Below, one piece after another: positions 12,201 to 21,200 of a stretch of 24,990 nt of DNA. The stretch is taken from contig KN886818.1 of assembly GCA_000934455.1 (NCBI GenBank), positions 1 to 24,990 of the forward strand, in the 5' to 3' direction. Numbering within the stretch: position 1 is the first letter of the stretch; the number at the start of each line of letters is the position of its first letter. Made by a program: the position numbers and the translations under genes. This DNA is from Apostichopus parvimensis (Eukaryota; Echinodermata; Holothuroidea; Aspidochirotida; Stichopodidae). The notes below the pieces were generated by a model. It was not told the origin of the DNA and ran no database searches. It saw nothing but the letters and a program-made list of their open reading frames with translations.

Positions 12201-15200
12201 CAAATGCATGGACAAACACATATATGCACATACCAATACAAATGCATGGACAGACACACATGCATCTACCAATACAAANNNNNNNNNNNNNNNNNNNNNN
12301 NNNNNNNNNNNNNNNNNNNNNNNNNNNNNNNNNNNNNNNNNNNNNNNNNNNNNNNNNNNNNNNNNNNNNNNNNNNNNNNNNNNNNNNNNNNNNNNNNNNN
12401 NNNNNNNNNNNNNNNNNNNNNNNNNNNNNNNNNNNNNNNNNNNNNNNNNNNNNNNNNNNNNNNNNNNNNNNNNNNNNNNNNNNNNNNNNNNNNNNNNNNN
12501 NNNNNNNNNNNNNNNNNNNNNNNNNNNNNNNNNNNNNNNNNNNNNNNNNNNNNNNNNNNNNNNNNNNNNNNNNNNNNNNNNNNNNNNNNNNNNNNNNNNN
12601 NNNNNNNNNNNNNNNNNNNNNNNNNNNNNNNNNNNNNAATACAAATGCATGGACAGACACACATGCACATACCAATACAAATGCATGGACAAACACACAC
12701 ATGCACATACAAATACATTGACAGACACACATGCACATACCAATACAAGTGCAGGGACAAACAAACACATGCACATACCTATACAAATGATATAAATTTT
12801 CTCACATATCCCTTTTGCCTTCAGCAAGGAGTCTTGCAAAAATACCACAGCACTTAGTATATATGTTAATCACATATGAGAGAAAGAAGATGATAATATT
12901 GAGTTAAATTATGCCAAGATCTGCAAGATTTGTCCACAAAACAATGACTACTTCATTGGCGTTATCATTTGATGCATGTCTGACACTCATTGATAAAGCA
13001 AATCCTCATTTGATAGTGCTACAGTCTGCTTTCAAAACCCGATTACATGCAGTACGGCTTCTCTGAGTAACGGTACCAGAACATTTTGTTCTAAAAATAA
13101 CATTGTTTTTATATACATTGATTACTTCCTACTTTCCCATGGTGATCTGATCTTATCAAACAAATTGGAACTTAAGGAGATTATTTTGATAGACCATATA
13201 TGATCTCCCATCAAGGCCGAGAGAAAGTACGAGATTATCCAAAATCGGAGACAGTAATTCACGGTTATAATTTCATTATTTGAAGGTCCACTTAACCTTC
13301 CGACTCACCCTGTTGCCTTTTTCACCTTTGGTGCCTGGTTTGCCTCTGCCTCCCCGTTTGCCCTGCGGACAGAAATATCATCAAACGGTGGTCTGACAGC
13401 CAGCTCGTTATCAAACTTGATAAGGAAGAGACTCTCGGGGCACATTCCCTGTATGTTCAGTTGATGCTTATGTCATGGCTACAACTATCCCCTGAGGTGT
13501 TTAGGTTGTGAGCAGAAGAGAGATAACTTAATTGGTCCAATGAAGAACCACTATACCCCCTGAGGTGCTCAAGCAGCAGTAACCGAAATCACTTAATTGG
13601 CCAAGTGAAGACTCACTCCTGCTTGCTAGCTAGCTAGCTAGCTTATAGCAAGCATCTTGAGAACAAACACAGGTCCCACAACACTACCACTTGTCCTGGA
13701 GAAGGGGCATCAATTCTCAGAGAGAAATTAAAATTTTGTCCCTCCCAGTTACTTGCCATATTCCACTTGACTGTGCAACTTGAGAATGCACTGTTACATA
13801 GAGCCTCATGCAGTTTGCATCAAAATATTCTTTTGCCCATCATTAAGTCTATTTTCTCGAGAGGCTTTACTCATAAAGTTTTGAATCTTTCTTGCACTTC
13901 AGTAACTGTAGATTTAGGTAGAGGTTTAATTACTTTCTTTGTTATCTGAAAGTCAAGGAGGTTTCCATTCGGATCAGTTTTGACTTTTGTCAATTTGTGA
14001 ATACATTGGTTGTACTCCAGAAACACACATCAACGACCTGTCCAGCCCATTACACAAGGTAGCAACAATTTGTAATGAAGTGTTCCTATGTAAAGGCTTC
14101 CTCCAAAAACCTATATAAGAAATAGTTATCCTTACATGGCATTTCACTATGTTAAACACACATACACACGAATACGCAGCTGTTTTACGTTCATACTGAG
14201 GACCCCATTGTTTTTTCCATTGTTTAAATCCATGTACCCCTCAGCAATAGAATTCTTTCGAGGACGCGCTGCTTCTTTAGAAATCACATACGAGGACCTG
14301 GAATTCTTTTGTTCCAAGTCGTCAGTCAGAATACAAACAAACGCACACACACAAGAAAGAGATTACTGATGCACAAGGAGTAGAATGGTGACCTACCTGT
14401 GGACCAGTTGGTCCCCTCAAGCCTCTGATTCCTACTTCTCCTGGTTGACCTGGTATACCTGGAACACCTGGCTCACCCTTGGGGCCAAGGGGGGTCACTC
14501 CCATCTAATTTAAAAAATAAACGTTCAAAGAATGTGAAAAGTAACTTCACGGGAAAATGAACAAGGTAACTATCCACCTCATCCCTTGCAAGATACTGGT
14601 GGAGTGGCCGAGTGGATCAAGGCGGTGGCATTTGAAGCAATGAGGCTTAGCAAATCTGGAGTTCCATACCCGGCCGGGTCATAGTAAGGTGGGTTTTTCA
14701 TCCAAGAGCAATCTCCCGTTTTTCCCATCCGAAATGACATTCTAGATTGAATAGATTCAAAATTTGAGTTAAAATGTTGAATTGGAAGCCACCCGACGTG
14801 TCAGTTGTAATCCATAAGCCCTTGTCGGTGTCTCCAACATTTGTGGTCGCTTAAGCATCGTAAAAATAACTGCCAATGATTAAGAAAGACTGTTATTTAC
14901 TGCAAGATGTACTCTCTTGTAAGTTGATTTCTTGGCCATCATCCAATAAAACAAGAAAGAAGTTCCTTAATGATGGGCACATGACACCACATTTCCTGAT
15001 TCGATGAATTGGCAAGTTGAGCACTGAAAGATTATTAGGAATGTCTTGATGAATTGGAATCTCCATAAATCCTACATAACCTGTAAATACAAGGTTTATA
15101 AACAATACCTAAGGATCATTATCATAGTTTTTAAACTCCACTGGCCCACTGTGACAAAGGAAACATTTAATTATAGATGGATGTAATATCACCAGTAAAT

Positions 15201-18200
15201 ACTTACATCACCTTTTCTTCCTTGTTCTCCTTTAGGTCCAGGGGGTCCAGCTGGACCTCTCTCACCCGGTGGTCCTTGTTCTCCAGCCTCTCCAGGGGGT
15301 CCAGTGGTAATGTTCTAAGGAAAGACAAGACATCGGCTGAGAATCTCATTCCGCAGGGTCATCGTAACTAGTAGCAACAAAACTAATTCCCAAATTCACA
15401 TTTGCTGCAGCTTTTCCTAATTTCTTGGCTTCGAAAGGCAAATATACTATATGCATATTCTACGAGATTTAGCCTTAAAGGTCGCTATACATACTGATCT
15501 TAGAGCAGGGCTTCTCGATAGGTGGAAACCGGGCCGTATCCAGCCCCGAGGAAAGCTCAATGCAGTCTACAGAAAAAAAATATGCTCCATAGTCTTTGCA
15601 CTAAAAGTCGCACTAGGCACGCAACCAACTTTATCATCACTTCAGGCACACTTCAAAGTCACACTACATATAAAGTAAACTAACATACACGTTGAATACG
15701 TGCATAAGTGTTGGGTTCCAATCTCTGCTTGTGGTGAAACCCTGAAAAAGGTATCTTGGAGGGAGGGGGAGGGGGGGGAAGTCTGGTGTGGGGAACCAGG
15801 CTGTCTACTTGGCCTCTACTGATACTCACTTCATAAACGCTGTGCATTCCTTGCAGAAGAAATATGACAGTCTCTTCGTCGTCGTTCATCAGGAGAAGCT
15901 CGATGAAATCATCCGGAAGTCCAGGAAAACCATGGATGAGGATCGGATGCCTGGTCTGAAACAAGCAGCAATACGAAAATCATTGAGTGTCTGTGAAGAG
16001 TTAAATGTCAGTCAGTCTAATATCTGTGAAAATTTAGTAAAATGCTACAATTCAAAAGCTGATATTAGGACTGTGATTCTGGAAGCTGCTATCAGAGAGT
16101 GTCGTGGCTTTGTAAATATAGGAATGGGGGAGGGTGAAGAGGGGAGGGGGAGGGGGGTTGTGACATCCAGGAAGTTATGTAGTGTGGCCAACATGTCAAA
16201 CTATCCAGTGAACGCATTCCGCAAGTCTTTAGAAACCACCTCACTTTGTAATTAAATGGTGGATTTCTATGGACTTCATTGTAACTTAATGTATAAACAC
16301 ATAGATTCAACATAACATAAATTTTAATTACAGAAATTATTGATACACGATGTGCAAGGAAGTGCACACAAACCCGACAGGTGCTTGAAGATGTGCACTC
16401 CGGTATACAATACACAAAAAACATCGAGAAATATGAACAACTACGAAGGCTAGCAGAAAAGAGACAGTTAAGGTTTAATCCACAAAGTAGAACAATGGAA
16501 ATGTCTGCTGTGTCTGTTGGGATCAATCATATCTAATTCCTCAGGGTTTTGCTCTCATGGAGTAATTCTTGTTTTTCCTCATAGTCTCTATAGTAATATT
16601 TTCTGGAGTATAATACAGACACACCCTAGTACCTCCCGTGTTGTAAAACGTTCATGTACGTATAAAAATAAAACCCTGGGAATGTTTCTATCAAAATGAA
16701 TATAAACCAGTCTTCACTATTGTGTGGCCCCGCCTCTATTTGGCCTGACCACCATTTTGTTTTGAAACCTTTTCACAATTACAAAACATTTCCCTGGTCA
16801 TCATCATCAAGGTCTTCCAAATATTTTTGCATAATTGCTAAAGATGTCTACAGAAATGTTTGTGTTCTGTCAAAACTTTATAGACTAGATAAGAAAAAGA
16901 GGATAAGTGTGAAAATTATTCTACCAGTGATCTGATCTTCACATTTCTCATGAAATAAATTTGCAACACGCTGACAGATGTGCTGCTACCGAGTTAACCC
17001 TGATAACCCTTCACTTCCCAAGTTTTTCAAAAGTACATAATTTACAACCTCACACAGTGGTGGGAACTCACAAGTTCCAACTAGGGGTACAAATATAGCA
17101 AATCTGTCACAAACTATCAAACAAGGAAGAATCTGATTAGGGGCAACAGTTGGTAAGGTGTCACTTTGGTTATAAACTTCAGGTTCAAAATTAATGTTTT
17201 TCATATCTACAAAATACCCTGAAGGAGACATATATTAGTAGTTAAGGAAATTTGATAGTATCACCTAAAAGTCCTGCTAAATATAGAGATACCAATTATA
17301 AAGACTGTAAAGGCTAACAAGGCCTTCCATCAATTTTCAGGGTTCATTTCTTCTTCTTTAATAGGGGGGGGGGGGGGGGGGGGGGGGGCTGCAGCCCCCC
17401 AACCAAAAATGTTTGTGAAAATTTGGGGGGGGGGGGGGTTGGAGTACTTGAAAGAATGGTTGTTGTTGTTGACAGAGCTTTTGCTTAATTTACAATTGAT
17501 GTTGCATCAATATCAAACATCATATAGCCAGGGCAGTGCAAATAGGACCTTCATATCATCAGACAATTATATCATGGTGAATTTAGAAACTACATTTAAG
17601 CACGTTAGTAATAGTAGACTTGTAATAAAATGTGATAAATTCGATAATCGAAATGTCGTCATCATTTTAGAAGAAAATCTGATAAGATCCACACGTCGTC
17701 GTCGCAATTCTGCAGTTCATGATTATTGTTCATGTTATCTGTGACCCGCGTGATAGTGACCCATGTGACAGGCTCATTTTTTATGACTTTAGGCAGCCTT
17801 AGCTGCTGATATGTTATACCTAGCATTTAATATCAAATAGATCGAAATGTTGAAAATATTAGGTTTGCTTTGTTGCTGTCACACGGCATTTATTGAGGAT
17901 TGCCTCATTAATTAATTCCCTCGTTTGGTTTAAATTTACACCCTGAAAGAAGAAGCTCTAGAGGGTACAGAAAGCATTCCATACCGGAGGAGCGTAAGGA
18001 GGTACACAGGGGTAGAAATCATCACAGTTGATGTCTGACTTATCGCCCGCCACGAAATACATATGCTGAATGAGACCCTATGGAACAAAGAGAAAAACAC
18101 AGAACAATACTGGTAAACATTTGAATGTTCAATCAAAATAATTGCTAAGTTTTATTATTATTATTGTTATTAGTATATGGGAACTTATGATGGAGGGGGA

Positions 18201-21200
18201 CACATTTTCTAAAAAAGCTAGGTTTGAAGCTTTGAAATATCATGAAGATTGATTAAAATGTCCAGCACAGTAGACCTAGTAGTTGGTATGCTGGGGCAAG
18301 GAATTTCACAAGGGTTCTGGGGTGGGGGTTCTCGTCCCTAATGAACATCGCTCGGAGCATTTATAGCCAACCACTCCTTTCCGTTGAAGAGGTGTTAATT
18401 GTTACTCTTAATTTATGTAAGAGCAACAACATGCAACATCATGCTCATACCATCAATCCTCCAACCTAACTTCTTTCTTTTCTTGAACATGATTTCATCA
18501 TAAAAAAAAGTCTGCTAATATGGAACTAACAGGCTTCTTTCTATACTTTTTACCATCATTTTCATTGAAAATACAAATCAACAAAGCTTGGGGAAAATTG
18601 GTGACAATGTCCTTCACTGCATTTTATATACAATAAGGTTGTCACCATAGCAAGGTTGAAAATCATATATGACATTTGACCAAGAAATTCCAAGACTTAC
18701 TTGGTTTAGATATTTATGAGCAACCAACTTACATTATCACCTGTCTCCTCACAACATATGCACCCTTGTTCTACCGTGTCTAGAGTGACCTGGTGACCTT
18801 TGACCTGGTGACCACTGACCCTCCCATTGCTGACTGCTCACCTCCAGTCAACCTACCCTCCTCCACATCCTACCACCCAAATTTCACCCAAGATCACTAG
18901 ACTGTGATGACAATATCGTCTTACATCATAGGGCTCCACGCCCTGCAGGCCTTCCATGGGGCCTCCGATCTTCAGATAACCGCTAGATTTTAACTGTAAT
19001 TTTTTATCAAATGACATGGTACCGATGTGCTTGCAATCCGAGTACAGAGTGATATGAGATGCGTTGACTGCTACCCTCAATTTGTGCCAGTTATTGTCAC
19101 CGAATTCTTCGGAATAAAATCTGAAATAGAAACGCAGGCGGTTATTACAAGATACTGCATCTCCGGGGAACGAGACCTGATAATGTTTTGATTTGTAATA
19201 ACCTGTCGTTTATTACTGAATTAACCTACATGTAACTTAATACTGTCGTCTACCACATATAGCTCATGGGTTCAAAGGTCATCACTTCTGGACCCAAATA
19301 TTAGCACGCAATGAAATCTGCTGACTTAAGCTTTAAATCCGAAAGTACATTTCTGTGGGTTCTCACTCTCTGTATAATTCACAAACATTTCAAGTATCTT
19401 CACCCCCAGATTTTTCTGTTACCCAGAGAAATTGCTTTGAGGGTGGGCAGTGAAATTGCATTGAAATTTGAGCAAGAGTGACCTTATATATATATATATC
19501 GTATTGATTTGAAAAATCCAGAACTGTGAAAAAACTTCCAGCCTCCACCGGGATTCGAAACTGGCCCTATATATGTATATACAAACATATATATATATAT
19601 ATATATATGTATATAGCATAAACTCCCTTGGCTTTAGCCAGTTGAGCCAACAATACTATAACTAACACAAACAAATCCGATGCCCTGTACAGCTGCCTTT
19701 CTGTACCTCCTACCTTGCTCCTCCATCCAGGAGTAACAACTACACCTTCTCCAATTCCCTGAGCTGCTCTCGATCTGACTCGAAGCCGGGTAAAAGTATC
19801 AAAACAAATCGTAGCACATCCGACTCCCTGTTCTTCACGAACACCAACTTATTAAATTACTATCCAACAAAAGCGAGTTAATACGAGCTGAATTTAGTTG
19901 CCACCTTCCCAATTTTTTATCATTCAGTTTGGATTCGATAATAAAACCCACTCATTTGACCCTCTCACTTGGGTACAAATATTGTTAGACTAGAAGAGTT
20001 GGAGGTATGACGTCCTGCTGAGCTACCATAGTCTCTCAATCAACCGGTAGTAAAAGGTATTAAGTATTGTGGTCATTACCCAGCAATCGGATTCAATCAT
20101 CCTACGAAGAGATGATGGGAACCACGACTATCCCAGGGTGCAGTTCTGATATACCAGTTCAGAGATGTTAGAGATGGTTTCCCTGGATGCTATATACCGT
20201 TACCGTAAACTCCCGATTTCCTCCAAAAGTACCAGATTGTGATTTTATCTTCCGTGAGCATCCAAATTTTGATATCATACCAACAAAGTTGAAATTAATA
20301 TAGAGGGAAAGCTTTAATAATTTTTTTTTCTTTTTTCATTGTCTTTCCCAGCTTCTCCAAGTTGACTATGTACACGGAAAGCAAATTTTAAGTAAGTTCT
20401 GGTTTTACATTGAGAGTGAGTACTTTTCCCATACAATGTCCTCAAAATTCAATATAACTAACTATGTGACTAATGTAGAGCAGGTGAGTTAAATTTGTTC
20501 AAAAATTAAGTGAAAACCAGAAATTATCAGAGATTTCTCTGAGATTTCTCTGAGGGAGTGTTAGCTCAGTGGTTAACGCCAGTGCCTTTCATAAGGTTCC
20601 AAGTTCCAGTCACTCCAAGATTAATGTATGTCGTCCAGTTACAGAGTTGTTGACAATTGAAACTTCATAATCATTGACGTTAAATATGAATCTAAGAGAC
20701 TGACTTCGGTCAGCTTGCGGCTTTGATATAAAGCCAATGATTGCTTCTTCACGAGTTCCTGCTTGCAGTAGGATCTAAAATACATACATACATACGTACA
20801 TTTCCAGCTCTTATTTGTAGCACCACGTTGTGGGCATCAACCATTTCGTGCACTGGTAAGGATTTGACAGTATAGAATTTTTACACCAAAAATGTTTCAA
20901 TATCCAGAAAGAATAGTCTTCCTATGTGAAACACATAGATGTGACAGTGAGACACATAGATGCAGTGGCGGAGCGTCCATACAGTCAGGGGGGGGCGGAC
21001 TCAAATGGACTGCTGGCGCCCTTTTCAGCTTTTTACCACTTTTTACTTATTTGCGATAATTGACTTTATTATTGCGCTCTCATCTACCTATTGACATTTG
21101 TCACATTTTGTTGGCAATGACACCTATTTATTCTGGTTTATCTGCAAATTAGCAAGGCATGGAAAGGGTAATTTCCGGCGATCTAGGGAGTATCTTTACT

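Noticed and set aside
12065..12857. Long open frames of up to 236 residues on both strands
   Set aside because: They are produced by the N gap and the 36-bp minisatellite, and carry no gene signal.
14147..14369. Overlapping frames on both strands upstream of the 108-bp helix exon
   Set aside because: No Gly-X-Y pattern, no splice borders and no recognised motif.
17072..17218. Possible extra collagen exon on the minus strand with a tccttcag acceptor and a GTGAGT donor
   Set aside because: In the phase set by the neighbouring exons it meets a stop at its fourth codon. The open frame would need two further phase-changing exons.
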